Shown here: in pieces, positions 16,874 through 24,797 of the stretch
Layout: every line of letters begins with the position of its first letter
How positions within the stretch are numbered: the first letter of the stretch is position 1
Assembly (NCBI GenBank): GCA_001550305.1
Contig: LRTP01000295.1
Location: 1-47,043, forward strand
Direction of reading: 5' to 3'
Length of the DNA stretch: 47,043 bases
Origin: Streptomyces diastatochromogenes
Lineage (GTDB): Bacteria; Actinomycetota; Actinomycetes; Streptomycetales; Streptomycetaceae
Notes under the pieces: generated by a model
Told to the model about the DNA's origin: nothing
The model's database searches: none
Seen by the model: only the letters and a program-made list of their open reading frames with translations
Translations under genes and position numbers: made by a program

Positions 16874-17623
16874 ATGGAAGCGAGACTGGCCGGGAGGCCA
16901 GCGCTGGTGACCGGCGCCACCGGAGGCATCGGCGAGGCGGTCGTCCGGCGACTGGCGGCCGAGGGCGCCGCGGTCGTGGTGACCGATCTGGACGCCGATC
17001 GCTGCGAGAAGCTCGCCGAGGAGGTCGGGGGCGGCGCCCTGGGCCTGGCTCTGGACGTCTCGGACGAGTCGGCCTGGCAGGAGGTCGTCACCAGGGCGAC
17101 GGCCGCGTTCGGCGGACTGGCCGTACTGGTCAACAACGCGGGGATCGCCGCGATGGGCACCGTGGAGACGGAGACGAAGGAGACCTGGGACCAGGTGCTC
17201 GCGGTCACCCAGACCGGCGTCTGGCTCGGCATGAAGCACGGCGGCGCGGCCATCGAGCGCTCCGGGGGCGGCTCCGTCGTCAACGTCGCGTCGATCTTCG
17301 GCACGGTGGGCGGGTTCGGCGCCCAGTTCTCGTACCACGCGGCCAAGGGCGCGGTCCGTCTGATGACCAAGAACGCCGCGCTGCACTGGGCGCGGCGGGG
17401 CGTACGTGTCAACTCGCTGCACCCCGGGTTCATCGAGACACCCCGCTCCCGTGAACTGTGGCGCGGTACGCCCCGGTTGACCGCGATGCTCGACGGCACC
17501 CCGCTCGGCCGGCTCGGCACACCCGACGAGGTAGCGGCCGCGGTCGCCTTCCTCGCCTCCGACGACGCGAGCTTCATGACGGGTTCGGAGCTCTACGTCG
17601 ACGGAGGCTGGACGGCGCGCTGA
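16874..17623 (+). CDS. SDR-family NAD(P)-dependent oxidoreductase
   Basis: A complete 249-residue classical short-chain dehydrogenase. It has TGATGGIG (dinucleotide binding), an acidic residue after beta2 (VTDLDAD), NNAG, catalytic Ser in NVASIFG, the YHAAK Tyr/Lys pair, and the C-terminal GSELYVDGGW. It probably oxidises a hydroxy intermediate (alcohol or hydroxyacyl-CoA) of the pathway encoded around it. GGGAG is 8 nt before the ATG. It is co-transcribed with the shortened SDR from site A. Confidence 0.88.
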   Translation: MEARLAGRPALVTGATGGIGEAVVRRLAAEGAAVVVTDLDADRCEKLAEEVGGGALGLALDVSDESAWQEVVTRATAAFGGLAVLVNNAGIAAMGTVETETKETWDQVLAVTQTGVWLGMKHGGAAIERSGGGSVVNVASIFGTVGGFGAQFSYHAAKGAVRLMTKNAALHWARRGVRVNSLHPGFIETPRSRELWRGTPRLTAMLDGTPLGRLGTPDEVAAAVAFLASDDASFMTGSELYVDGGWTAR

Positions 17624-17641
17624 GCGGGCCGGGGGCCAGGG

Positions 17642-18697
17642 CTACGACATCACGGCGGCGGTGTAGCGCAGGACGCCCTCGGTCTCCGTGCGCGTGACCC
17701 GGCCGCGGGCCACCAGAACGTCCAGGTGTGCGGCCGTCTCGTTCACGGCGAGCATCTGGTTGAAGGCGCCGAGGTCCGCGAAGGGCAGCTGCCGCCGGGT
17801 CCACCCCAGCTCCTGGGCCACCGCGTAGGCCGTGAGCGTGCGGTCGCCGAGGACGGCCAGGGCCTGGGCGAGTCGGTCGTCGTGGTGGTCGAGCAGCTCG
17901 CCGACGCGCGTGTGGACGCTGGGGCCGACCGGGCCGTGGGCGGGCAGGAGCCGGGCGTCGGCGAGGGTGGTCAGGAGGCGCAGCGAGTCGAGGTAGTCGC
18001 CCAACGGCAGTGCGGTGGGGCCGAGTTCGAAGCCGATGGACGGGGTGATGTGCGGCAGCACATGGTCCCCGGAGAAGAGCAGCCCGCGCGCCTCGTCGAG
18101 GTAGACAACATGTCCCCGGGTGTGTCCCGGCGTCGGGACGACCCGCAACCGCGCGTCGGCGAAGCGGAGTTCCTCGTCCTCCAGCCAGCGGTCCGGGGCC
18201 TCCCACACGCTCGGGTCGAAGCCTCCGTGGTCCATCGCGGCCACCCGCTCGGCGAGTTCGTGGGCTCCGGCCCTGCGCAGCGTGTGCAGCGAGCCGGACG
18301 GCCGGTCCGTACCCGTCTCCCCGAGCAGTTCCAGGCTGCGTCGCTCGCCCGAGCCGAGGTGGACCCGGGAGCCGAGCAGCCTGCGCAGTTCGACGGCCTG
18401 GGTGTAGTGGTCCCGGTGGATGTGGGTGACCAGGACATCACTGATCTCGCCGAGGTCGTGGCCGATGGTGGCCAGCGCCTCCTCCAGCGCCTTGCGGGAC
18501 TCGGGGATCGACCATCCCCCGTCGATCAGGACCAGCCCCTCCGTCAGCCCTTCCAGCGCGTACACGTTGACGGCCCGCAGCCCGTCGTCCGGCAGCGGGA
18601 GCGGGATGCGGTGAACGCCGGCTCGTACGGTCTCGGCTCCGGCGTCCGCCCAGCGGCCTCGGTCGAAGCGGGCGGTGTGAGCCGTGGGGGTGGTCAT
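17642..18697 (-). CDS. MBL-fold metallo-hydrolase
   Basis: The 351-residue protein has the metal motif THIHRDH near residue 91, HTRGH, SGDHVLP and LPAHGPV, which together complete a two-metal site. Residues 280-351 form a small helical domain like that of glyoxalase II-type and SAV-type hydrolases. In this context it might hydrolyse a CoA thioester or a lactone, but neither is proven. It is the last gene of a leftward operon; its ATG overlaps the stop of the ligase gene by 4 nt. Confidence 0.85.
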   Translation of the reverse strand: MTTPTAHTARFDRGRWADAGAETVRAGVHRIPLPLPDDGLRAVNVYALEGLTEGLVLIDGGWSIPESRKALEEALATIGHDLGEISDVLVTHIHRDHYTQAVELRRLLGSRVHLGSGERRSLELLGETGTDRPSGSLHTLRRAGAHELAERVAAMDHGGFDPSVWEAPDRWLEDEELRFADARLRVVPTPGHTRGHVVYLDEARGLLFSGDHVLPHITPSIGFELGPTALPLGDYLDSLRLLTTLADARLLPAHGPVGPSVHTRVGELLDHHDDRLAQALAVLGDRTLTAYAVAQELGWTRRQLPFADLGAFNQMLAVNETAAHLDVLVARGRVTRTETEGVLRYTAAVMS

Positions 18698-20424
18698 GCA
18701 TCTCCTAGCCGGTGCTGTTCGTGATCCGGTTGTCCGTGCCGTTCCTGGTCCGGTTGTCCGTGCCGTTCCTGGTCCGGTCGTCCGTGCCGTTCGTGATCCG
18801 GTCGTCCGTGCCGTTCGTGATCCGCTTGCCGATGTGGTTCGCGATCCGTGAGCCGGTGTGGTTCCTGATGCGCGTCGAGCCGCGCGTGCAGTTCGTGGGC
18901 GAGTCTGCGGGCCGCGGACCGGTCGAGCTTGCCGACGGTGGTCTGCGGCAACTCATCGACGGAGAAGGCGAATTCGGGCCACTTGGCCTTGGACAGGCCG
19001 GAGCGGGCGAGGTGTTCGGTGATCTCGTCCAGTCCGATGCCGGCGCCGCCTCCAGTGCCGTCTCCGTCTCCGTGCGTCCCGGCCTCCGCCTCCGCCTCCG
19101 CCACGACGAGAACGGCGGCGCGTTCGCCGAGCAGCGGGTCCGGTACGGGTGCCACGCAGACCCGGGCGACTCCCGGATGGCTGGCGACGGCACGCTCGAT
19201 CTCCGTGACGTCGAGATTGCGGCCGCCGCGGATGATGACGTCCTTCTCCCGGCCCATCACGGTGACCGTGCCGTCGTCGCCGGTCATGAGCAGATCGCCG
19301 GTGGGGAAGAAGCCGTCAGGGGTCAGGACCGGCGACTCGACCTTGCCGTCGTGGGCGTAACCGAGGAAGAGCGAGGGCCCCCGGACCTGGGCGCGCCCGG
19401 TGCGCCCCGGCCCCAGCGCGGTGCCGTCGGCGTCCACGGCGCGCAGTTCGGTGCCGGGGAACGGGCGGCCGTCGCGGCCCAGCCTGATCTCCTCGGGGTC
19501 GTCGGGCCGCGGCGAGGTGTGCCCGAGGCACTCGGACATGCCGAAGACCCGCAGGATCCGGGTGCCGAGGGAACGTTCGGCGCGGGCGAGAGCCCCGCGG
19601 TCCATGGGGCCGCCGCCGACCGTGATCGAGCGGACCCCTTCGAGGACGCGTGATCCGGCCGCCGCGGAACCCATCTGGAGGGCCATCGTCGGGACGCACA
19701 TGGTCCACCGGACGTCGTGGGCGGCCATCCGCGCGAGCGCCTGTTCGCGGTCCCAGCGGCCGCTCAGCACGAGCGGTCCGCCGAGCATGAGGGCGAGGCA
19801 GACCCCGAAACAGTAGGCGGCGGTCGAGGAGAGCGGGACGACGGCGGCCACCGCGTCCCCGTCGCGCAGCCCGTTGACATCGATGGTGCACGTGCACGCG
19901 TACCGCAGCGCGCTCTCGGACTGGACGACCCCCTTGGGGCGCCCGGTGGAGCCGGAGGTGAGCCCGATGAGGGTGCCGCCCGACCAGCGGGAGACATCGC
20001 GTGGGCCCCGGCCGGCGAGGACCGTCCAGCCGTCCAGCGCCTCGGCGGGCCGTGCGCCGGGCAGGGGCGGGGTACCGCTGCCCGGCGCGTGCCACTCGTC
20101 GAGGGCGGAAGCCTCGGCGATCACCGCGTCCGGCCTGATGTCCTCCAGGGCGGCGGCGAACTCCGCCCGCGTCGTGTGCCGGTTGACGAGGGCCAGGACC
20201 CCGCCGGTCATCCCGGCGGCGAGGGTCGCCGTGACGGTGCGCCAGGAGTTGTCGGCCTGCAGCAGCACCGTCCCGCCCGGCGTTCCGTCCGGTGTCATCG
20301 CCTCGGCCAGCTCGGCCGCGCGGTCCAGGAGGTCGCGCGCGGTGTGCCGGCCGTGGTCGTCGACGACGGCCGTGAAGTCGGCGCGCTCGGCCCGCTCGTA
20401 GAACTCCCGTACTGTCTGTCGCAT
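18694..20424 (-). CDS. AMP-dependent acyl-CoA ligase (ANL superfamily)
   Basis: The 576-residue enzyme should activate a carboxylic acid to its CoA thioester through an acyl-adenylate. The P-loop-like core LTSGSTGRPKG is at 155-165, GMSECLGHTS near 295-304, TGDLLMTGDDG near 375-385, the hinge GREKDVIIRGG, and the catalytic lysine in TTVGKLDR (Lys499). A short acidic/Gly-rich insert interrupts residues 442-463. The last ~58 residues are a hydrophilic His/Arg/Asp-rich tail of ERHGxPD repeats encoded by 24-bp tandem repeats. The ATG has GGGGAAG upstream. It belongs to the operon starting at 21571 and is probably the entry step of the island's pathway. Confidence 0.9.
   Translation of the reverse strand: MRQTVREFYERAERADFTAVVDDHGRHTARDLLDRAAELAEAMTPDGTPGGTVLLQADNSWRTVTATLAAGMTGGVLALVNRHTTRAEFAAALEDIRPDAVIAEASALDEWHAPGSGTPPLPGARPAEALDGWTVLAGRGPRDVSRWSGGTLIGLTSGSTGRPKGVVQSESALRYACTCTIDVNGLRDGDAVAAVVPLSSTAAYCFGVCLALMLGGPLVLSGRWDREQALARMAAHDVRWTMCVPTMALQMGSAAAGSRVLEGVRSITVGGGPMDRGALARAERSLGTRILRVFGMSECLGHTSPRPDDPEEIRLGRDGRPFPGTELRAVDADGTALGPGRTGRAQVRGPSLFLGYAHDGKVESPVLTPDGFFPTGDLLMTGDDGTVTVMGREKDVIIRGGRNLDVTEIERAVASHPGVARVCVAPVPDPLLGERAAVLVVAEAEAEAGTHGDGDGTGGGAGIGLDEITEHLARSGLSKAKWPEFAFSVDELPQTTVGKLDRSAARRLAHELHARLDAHQEPHRLTDREPHRQADHERHGRPDHERHGRPDQERHGQPDQERHGQPDHEQHRLGDA
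18717..18860. repeat. Six 24-bp tandem repeats at the 3' end of the acyl-CoA ligase gene
   Basis: Six head-to-tail copies of a 24-bp unit (first unit begins GTTCGTGATCCGGTTGTCCG) run from 18717 to 18860, with a partial seventh. The first four are nearly identical and the outer ones diverged. In frame they add an octapeptide per copy to the ligase tail. Confidence 0.93.
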
Positions 20425-20518
20425 CCGCTTCCCCGCCTTTTCGCGAAGGGTGGTGGAGCCCCGTTGTCCGGCCCGTGTCAGGCCCGTGTTCGGCCCGCGG
20501 ACGGCGGGCGGGGCGTGC

Positions 20519-20839
20519 TCAGCCCGCGTACATCTCCCGTTCGCCGCCCATGACGGCGATACGGCGTCCCCGCATGTCGCCGACCTGGGCGACGGCGGCC
20601 GCCCACTCGGGGCTGTCGAGGGCCTTGCGCAGGTCCTCGGGGGTGTCGAAACCGAGGACGGAGAGGCCGTCCCAGCCCTCCGAACGCGGTTCGAGCGCCG
20701 TGTCGAGGTCGGTGTGCCGCCAGGACCTCAGTCCGGGCAGTCGGCGGGTGAGTTCGGCGTGCTCGCCGCGCCACCAGTCGATGAACCGCTCATGGGTCCA
20801 GTCGGGCGGCCGGGCGGCCAGCAGGACGAGGTTGTACAT
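20519..20839 (-). CDS. EthD-like small protein
   Basis: A 106-residue ferredoxin-like (dimeric alpha/beta barrel) protein. The opening MYNLVLLAARPPDWTHERF, followed by WWRGEHAEL, LPGLRSW and GWDGLSVLGFDTPEDL, is the EthD-domain pattern. Such proteins are often encoded in degradation operons and a few act as small lyases or isomerases; the activity here is not predictable. GAGGAGG lies 6 nt before the ATG. It lies 10 nt after the NTF2-like gene and upstream of the ligase, in the same operon. Confidence 0.75.
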   Translation of the reverse strand: MYNLVLLAARPPDWTHERFIDWWRGEHAELTRRLPGLRSWRHTDLDTALEPRSEGWDGLSVLGFDTPEDLRKALDSPEWAAAVAQVGDMRGRRIAVMGGEREMYAG

Positions 20840-20849
20840 CGCGCCCTCC

Positions 20850-21224
20850 TCAGGTGAACAACACTGCGGGCGAACGCCCGATGAGCAACCGCCGCACCCG
20901 GCCCGAGCCGTCGAGCCGCGCGGAGGCCACGAAGCTCGCCTCCGGCTCGCCGAGGCGCCGTACCTCTCCGAGGAACAGCTCGTCCCCGCCGACGGTGCTC
21001 GCGGCCAGCACATGGTGGGTGCGGACACCCACCTCGCGCTGGTCGAGGTAGCCCTCCAGCTCGGGCCGGCCGCCGTGGAAGTCGGTGGCGCCGTCACCAC
21101 CGGTGGAGAAGAGGATCGAGAACGAGAAGTCCTCGCTGATCATGTCGAGGATCCGGTCGGCGTCGGCGCTGTCGAGGATCGCGAACCAGGTGGTCAGGAA
21201 CGAGGCGGTGGACTGTGTGGTCAT
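20850..21224 (-). CDS. NTF2-like (SnoaL-type) protein
   Basis: A 124-residue cone-shaped alpha+beta fold protein of the NTF2-like superfamily (FLTTWFAILDSADADRILD followed by EDFSFSILF, then FHGGRPELEGYL and a beta-rich end). Members include steroid isomerases, dehydratases and polyketide cyclases. The ATG overlaps the stop of the preceding NTF2-like gene by 4 nt, so the two are translationally coupled and may form a heteromer. The role in the pathway is unknown. Confidence 0.7.
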   Translation of the reverse strand: MTTQSTASFLTTWFAILDSADADRILDMISEDFSFSILFSTGGDGATDFHGGRPELEGYLDQREVGVRTHHVLAASTVGGDELFLGEVRRLGEPEASFVASARLDGSGRVRRLLIGRSPAVLFT

Positions 21225-21571
21225 GGCCGGTCCACGAGGTCGAAGTCGGTGGTGAAGAAGGACTGGTAGCGCGCCATCAACCCGTCGGGCGACAGCCGCA
21301 CGGCGGAGAGGAACGCGCCGGTGGTGACGCCCTTCTCGACCACGAAGCCGTACGCCGTCTCGACGTCGCCGTCGGCCGCGTACCGCCTGATCTCGTGCGT
21401 GCGGTCCACCGCCTCGCGTCCGGCGATGTACGCGGCGAAGTCCTCGCGGGACTCCCCCGTTCGCTGCCCGCCGGGCAGGGCGATGAGGAATTGGAAGCCG
21501 GGTTCCAGGAGTTCCAGGACCTTGTCCGGTTCCTGGCTGTCCATTCTGGCCATGTAGTCGCGAAGCACCAT
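21221..21571 (-). CDS. NTF2-like (SnoaL-type) protein, first gene of leftward operon
   Basis: A 116-residue NTF2-like protein (MARMDSQEPDKVLELLEPGF, PGGQRTGESREDFAAYI, then beta strands). Its layout matches the following gene, so the pair likely arose by duplication. The ATG at 21571 is preceded by GAGGGAGAG. Site B of the shared operator lies 34-48 nt upstream. This gene opens an operon of five: two NTF2-like proteins, EthD-like protein, acyl-CoA ligase and MBL hydrolase. Confidence 0.7.
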   Translation of the reverse strand: MVLRDYMARMDSQEPDKVLELLEPGFQFLIALPGGQRTGESREDFAAYIAGREAVDRTHEIRRYAADGDVETAYGFVVEKGVTTGAFLSAVRLSPDGLMARYQSFFTTDFDLVDRP

Positions 21572-21604
21572 TGCTGTTCGCTCTCCCTCAGCGCCGAGAA
21601 ACAA

Positions 21605-21619
21605 CCTGAGTTCAGTTCA
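21605..21619. promoter_or_regulatory. TGAACT-type operator (site B)
   Basis: On the minus strand this reads CTGAACTGAACTCAG, 14 of 15 identical to site D (CTGAACTGAATTCAG). It sits just upstream of the first NTF2-like gene, in the promoter of the ligase operon. Confidence 0.7.
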
Positions 21620-21682
21620 GTTTGACTCTAATCCGGATGTCCCGACCCCGACAAGGGGCGGGACGCACCCGGAGTTCCGGAA

Positions 21683-22309
21683 CTATCCGGCGACCATGCG
21701 CACCACGCACTCCTCGATCATCTCGCTGATCTCGGTGAGCGGGATCGCCCCGGTCGGGCGGTACCAGCGCCAGACACTGACGATCATGCCGAGGACGGCG
21801 AGGCCGAGGGTGTGCGCGTCCCGGACCGGGAAGGCGCCCTTCGCCATGCCGCGCATCAGCAGGTTCGTCCAGTCCCGCTCGACCATCTGCACCAGCTGCC
21901 GGGCCGCGACGCGCTCGGTCTCCTCGCGCTTGGACTTGCGCGGATTGGCGAGCAGGGACATGTTGGCCTGCAGGATGCGCATCTGGCGAATCTCCTGCTC
22001 ACTGACCGCGAAGGCCGAGCGAACCGCCGCGCGCAGCTCCTCGACGGGATCCACCGCGTCGGCCGTCGCCTCCGTGAACATGTCGTGGGAGCGCTGGAGT
22101 TCCAGGCGCATGATGGTGAGCAGGCAGTGGGCCTTGGACTCGAAGTAGTGGTACAGCGCGGTCTGCCCGATCCCGACCCGGTCGGCGACCTCGGACCACT
22201 TCGTGCTCTCGTAGCCGTCCTCCCCGAACCGCTCCACGGCGGCCACGAGAATGGCCGCGCGCTTGGACCTGGGCCCCTCCTCCGGATCCACGATCCGTGC
22301 CCTCGCCAT
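21683..22309 (-). CDS. TetR-family transcriptional regulator
   Basis: The 208-residue protein has a canonical TetR DNA-binding domain at about 15-62: KRAAILVAAVERFGEDGYEST, then VADRVGIGQTALYHYFESK as the helix-turn-helix. The rest is an alpha-helical ligand-binding domain. It lies between the two leftward operons of the catabolic island and is the only regulator of this type in the island, so it is the best candidate for binding the repeated TGAACT elements. The ligand could be a CoA thioester of the pathway. GAGGGAGAG precedes the ATG. A weak operator-like half-site and a 17-bp tandem repeat lie upstream. Confidence 0.9.
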   Translation of the reverse strand: MARARIVDPEEGPRSKRAAILVAAVERFGEDGYESTKWSEVADRVGIGQTALYHYFESKAHCLLTIMRLELQRSHDMFTEATADAVDPVEELRAAVRSAFAVSEQEIRQMRILQANMSLLANPRKSKREETERVAARQLVQMVERDWTNLLMRGMAKGAFPVRDAHTLGLAVLGMIVSVWRWYRPTGAIPLTEISEMIEECVVRMVAG

Positions 22310-22363
22310 CGTCTCTCCCTCTGCTCCACGACCGCTGTCGATCGCCGCCCGGTACCGATCACC

Positions 22364-22396
22364 GCTCGGGATCGATCACTGCTCGGGATCGATCAC
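22364..22396. repeat. Two 17-bp direct repeats upstream of tetR
   Basis: GCTCGGGATCGATCAC occurs at 22364-22379 and again at 22381-22396, with a partial copy before. The pair lies between the stop of the enoyl-CoA hydratase gene and the TetR start, so it could be a regulatory element or a gene-end repeat. Confidence 0.8.
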
Positions 22397-22415
22397 CTCG
22401 GTCGTCCGAGAGTAG

Positions 22416-22430
22416 ACCCTAGTTCAGCTC
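22416..22430. promoter_or_regulatory. Weak TGAACT-type half-site (site C)
   Basis: On the minus strand GAGCTGAACTAGGGT contains the TGAACT half but not the opposite arm. It is about 110 nt upstream of the TetR start and overlaps the stop of the hydratase gene, so it could serve autoregulation. Confidence 0.3.
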
Positions 22431-23248
22431 GGGTCACCGTGGTCGCCGTGGTCGCCGTGGCCACCCGACGGCGGGTGGACGAAGTCCGGTCGGCGCTTGG
22501 CGACGAAGGCGCTGACACCTTCGCGGCCCTCCGCCGAGACGGCGGCGGCGGCCAGCCCGCGGGCCTCGGCGTCCAGATGCTCGTCGAAGGAGGCCGACAG
22601 AGCCCCGGAGACCAGTCGTCGTGTCACGCCGTACGCCCCCGTCGCCCCGCGTGCCAGCGCCCTCGCGGCCGCCGCGGCCTGAGCCGCAAGGCGCTCCGGT
22701 GCGACGACCCTGGCGACCAGTCCCATCGCGAGCGCCTCGGCGGCCGTGATCCGGCGGTTGGTCAGCAACAGGTCCCGTGCCCGCCCGGGGCCCACGAGCC
22801 GGGGCAGCGACCAGGTGACCCCGGCGTCGGGCGAGTACCCGATCCCGGTGTAGGCCGCCGTGAAACCGGCGTCGGACGCGGCGAAGGCGAGGTCGGCGGC
22901 GGCCGTCAGCCCCAGTCCGGCCCCGGCGACAGCCCCCTGCACGGCCACCACCAGCGGCGCGTCGAGCCCGGCGAGGATCCGCAGCGCGCCGTGCAGGGCG
23001 TCGGTGACGTCCGTGAGATGCCCGGCAAGCCGGTCCCCGGGCACCGCCGCGAACTCCCTCAGGTCGCCGCCGACGCAGAAGGACCGGCCCCGCCCGGTGA
23101 GCAGCACCGCCCTGGCCCGCGCGGTCTCGCAACTCCGGGCGGCCTCCAGCAGCCCCCGGGCCATCGCGAGGTCGATGGCGTTGCCGTCCCCGCGGCACAA
23201 CTCCACGTGGGCCACCGCGTCGCCGTCGACCTCCGTCGTGACCCTCAT
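22424..23248 (-). CDS. Enoyl-CoA hydratase/isomerase (crotonase family)
   Basis: The 274-residue crotonase-fold protein carries an oxyanion-hole region GRSFCVGGDLREFA and VVAVQGAVAGAGLGLTAAADLAFA. An Asp replaces neither of the two typical catalytic Glu positions cleanly (YSPDAGVTWSLPRLVGPGRA keeps PDxG), so it may act as an isomerase or hydrolase as much as a hydratase. The C-terminus ends in a GDHGDHGD repeat coded by 9-bp tandem units (about 22432-22458). The ATG overlaps the upstream SDR stop by 4 nt. It is the last gene of the long leftward operon starting at 30509. Confidence 0.83.
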   Translation of the reverse strand: MRVTTEVDGDAVAHVELCRGDGNAIDLAMARGLLEAARSCETARARAVLLTGRGRSFCVGGDLREFAAVPGDRLAGHLTDVTDALHGALRILAGLDAPLVVAVQGAVAGAGLGLTAAADLAFAASDAGFTAAYTGIGYSPDAGVTWSLPRLVGPGRARDLLLTNRRITAAEALAMGLVARVVAPERLAAQAAAAARALARGATGAYGVTRRLVSGALSASFDEHLDAEARGLAAAAVSAEGREGVSAFVAKRRPDFVHPPSGGHGDHGDHGDPS

Positions 23249-24024
23249 CGTGCCGTCCACCCGCCGTCCACGGTCAGCACCTGCCCGGTGCAGTACGAGG
23301 AGGCGTCCGAGGCCAGGAAGAGCAGTGCGCCGTCCAGTTCTCCCGCTTCGCCGCCCCGGCCGAGCATCGTGCCGCGCTCGACCCAGCGCCGGGACCGCTC
23401 GTCGGCGAACAGCCCTTCGGTCATCTCGGAGCGGAACCATCCCGGGGCGAGCGCGTTGACCCGTGTCCCCGATCCGCCCCACTGCCCGGCCAGTTCGCGG
23501 GTGAGTCCGACGAGCCCGGCCTTGGAGGCGGCGTAGGCCGCACCCCCCAGCGGGGCGCCGGAGACGAGCCCGAGGACTGACGACACGTTCACGACCGATT
23601 TCGTACGGGCGGACGGAGCCTGGGCCAGCAGCCGGGCAAGGTGGAAGGGAGCGACGAGATTGACGTCGAGGACGTGGGCGAAGTCCTCCGGGCTCTCGTC
23701 CTCGGCGCGTACGGACCCGGGTGTGCCCGCGTTGTTGACCAGCACGTCGAAGCCGCCGCCGTGCTCCAGGACGGTCTCGACCAGGCGCACCCGGTCCGCG
23801 TCCCTGGAGACGTCACAGACGACCGGGTGGATACGGGCATCGCCGCCGGCCAGTTCCTCGAGCCGGTCCGGGCGGCGCGCCGCGGCGAACACGGTGGCAC
23901 CGGCCGCGGCCAGCACGGCGGCGAACCTGGCGCCAAGACCCGAGGAGGCGCCGGTCACCACGGCGGTCCTGCCGTGCAGCGAGAACAGGTCCGTGGCCGG
24001 GTCCGGGCCGGCCGTGGTGGTCAT
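23245..24024 (-). CDS. SDR-family oxidoreductase
   Basis: The 259-residue classical SDR has TGASSGLG, CDVSRDADRVRL, NNAG, NVSSVLG, the Tyr/Lys pair in YAASK, and GQVLTVDGGWTAR at the C-terminus. All catalytic residues are present. It probably oxidises a 3-hydroxyacyl-CoA or a ring alcohol. It overlaps both neighbours by 4 nt (ATGA), which points to translational coupling in the operon. Confidence 0.87.
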   Translation of the reverse strand: MTTTAGPDPATDLFSLHGRTAVVTGASSGLGARFAAVLAAAGATVFAAARRPDRLEELAGGDARIHPVVCDVSRDADRVRLVETVLEHGGGFDVLVNNAGTPGSVRAEDESPEDFAHVLDVNLVAPFHLARLLAQAPSARTKSVVNVSSVLGLVSGAPLGGAAYAASKAGLVGLTRELAGQWGGSGTRVNALAPGWFRSEMTEGLFADERSRRWVERGTMLGRGGEAGELDGALLFLASDASSYCTGQVLTVDGGWTAR

Positions 24025-24797
24025 GCCTCCACTCCGATCGGCAGCGCGGTCGCCCCGCCGTCCAGGACCAGCGTCTGTCCGGTCATCCACGCCGACGCGT
24101 CCGAGGCGAGGAACAGCGCCGCGTTGGCCACGTCCTCCACCGTGCCGAGCCTGCGCAGCGGCAGCCTCGCGGTGAGGATCGGTTCCCTCGGCTCCCAGAC
24201 GGCCCTGGCCAGCTCGGTCTTGATCAGCCCGGGCGCGATCGCGTTGACCCGGACGCTCGGCCCGAGTTCGTACGCGAGCTGCCGGGTCATGTGCAGCATC
24301 GCCGCCTTGGTGGCGTTGTACCAGCCGATGTGCGGGTCGACGACCAGTCCGCCGACGGACGCGATGTTGACCACCGTTCCGCCGTGCTCGCTCATCCACG
24401 CCCGCCAGGCGCAGCGGGTCCAGGCGATCATGCCGTACTGGTTGACCCGGACGGTCTTCTCCGCGCGCGCCAGGTCGAGATCGAGCAGGTCGCCCATGTA
24501 CGGGTTGGTGGCCGCGTTGTTGACCATGACGTCGAACCGTCCGAGGCGAGCCATGGTCTCCGCGACGCACCGCTCGGCCTGCTCGGGTTCCCCCGCGTTC
24601 GCGACCAGCTCGTGGACCTCGCCGTCGCCCTTGACGCGCATCAACTCCGCGCGGGCCGTGGCGAGTCCGTCCGCCTTGCGGGCGGCGATCACCACATGGG
24701 CGCCCGCCTCACGACAGGCCTTGGCGATGCCCAGGCCGATCCCTCGGGAGCCCCCGGTGATCATGGCGACCCTGCCGTCCAGTGCGCGTGCGCTCAT
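24021..24797 (-). CDS. SDR-family oxidoreductase
   Basis: The 258-residue classical SDR has TGGSRGIG, NNAA in the NNAG position, NIASVGG, YNATK, and GQTLVLDGG. It overlaps by 4 nt the acyl-CoA dehydrogenase before it and the SDR after it. The dehydrogenase/phosphotransferase/SDR grouping here resembles the arrangement known from 4-hydroxyacyl-CoA (levulinate) catabolism, where an SDR also takes part. Confidence 0.87.
   Translation of the reverse strand: MSARALDGRVAMITGGSRGIGLGIAKACREAGAHVVIAARKADGLATARAELMRVKGDGEVHELVANAGEPEQAERCVAETMARLGRFDVMVNNAATNPYMGDLLDLDLARAEKTVRVNQYGMIAWTRCAWRAWMSEHGGTVVNIASVGGLVVDPHIGWYNATKAAMLHMTRQLAYELGPSVRVNAIAPGLIKTELARAVWEPREPILTARLPLRRLGTVEDVANAALFLASDASAWMTGQTLVLDGGATALPIGVEA

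Noticed and set aside
18717..18860. CRISPR-like array
   Set aside because: The repeats are directly adjacent with no spacers, lie in a coding frame and no cas genes are near.
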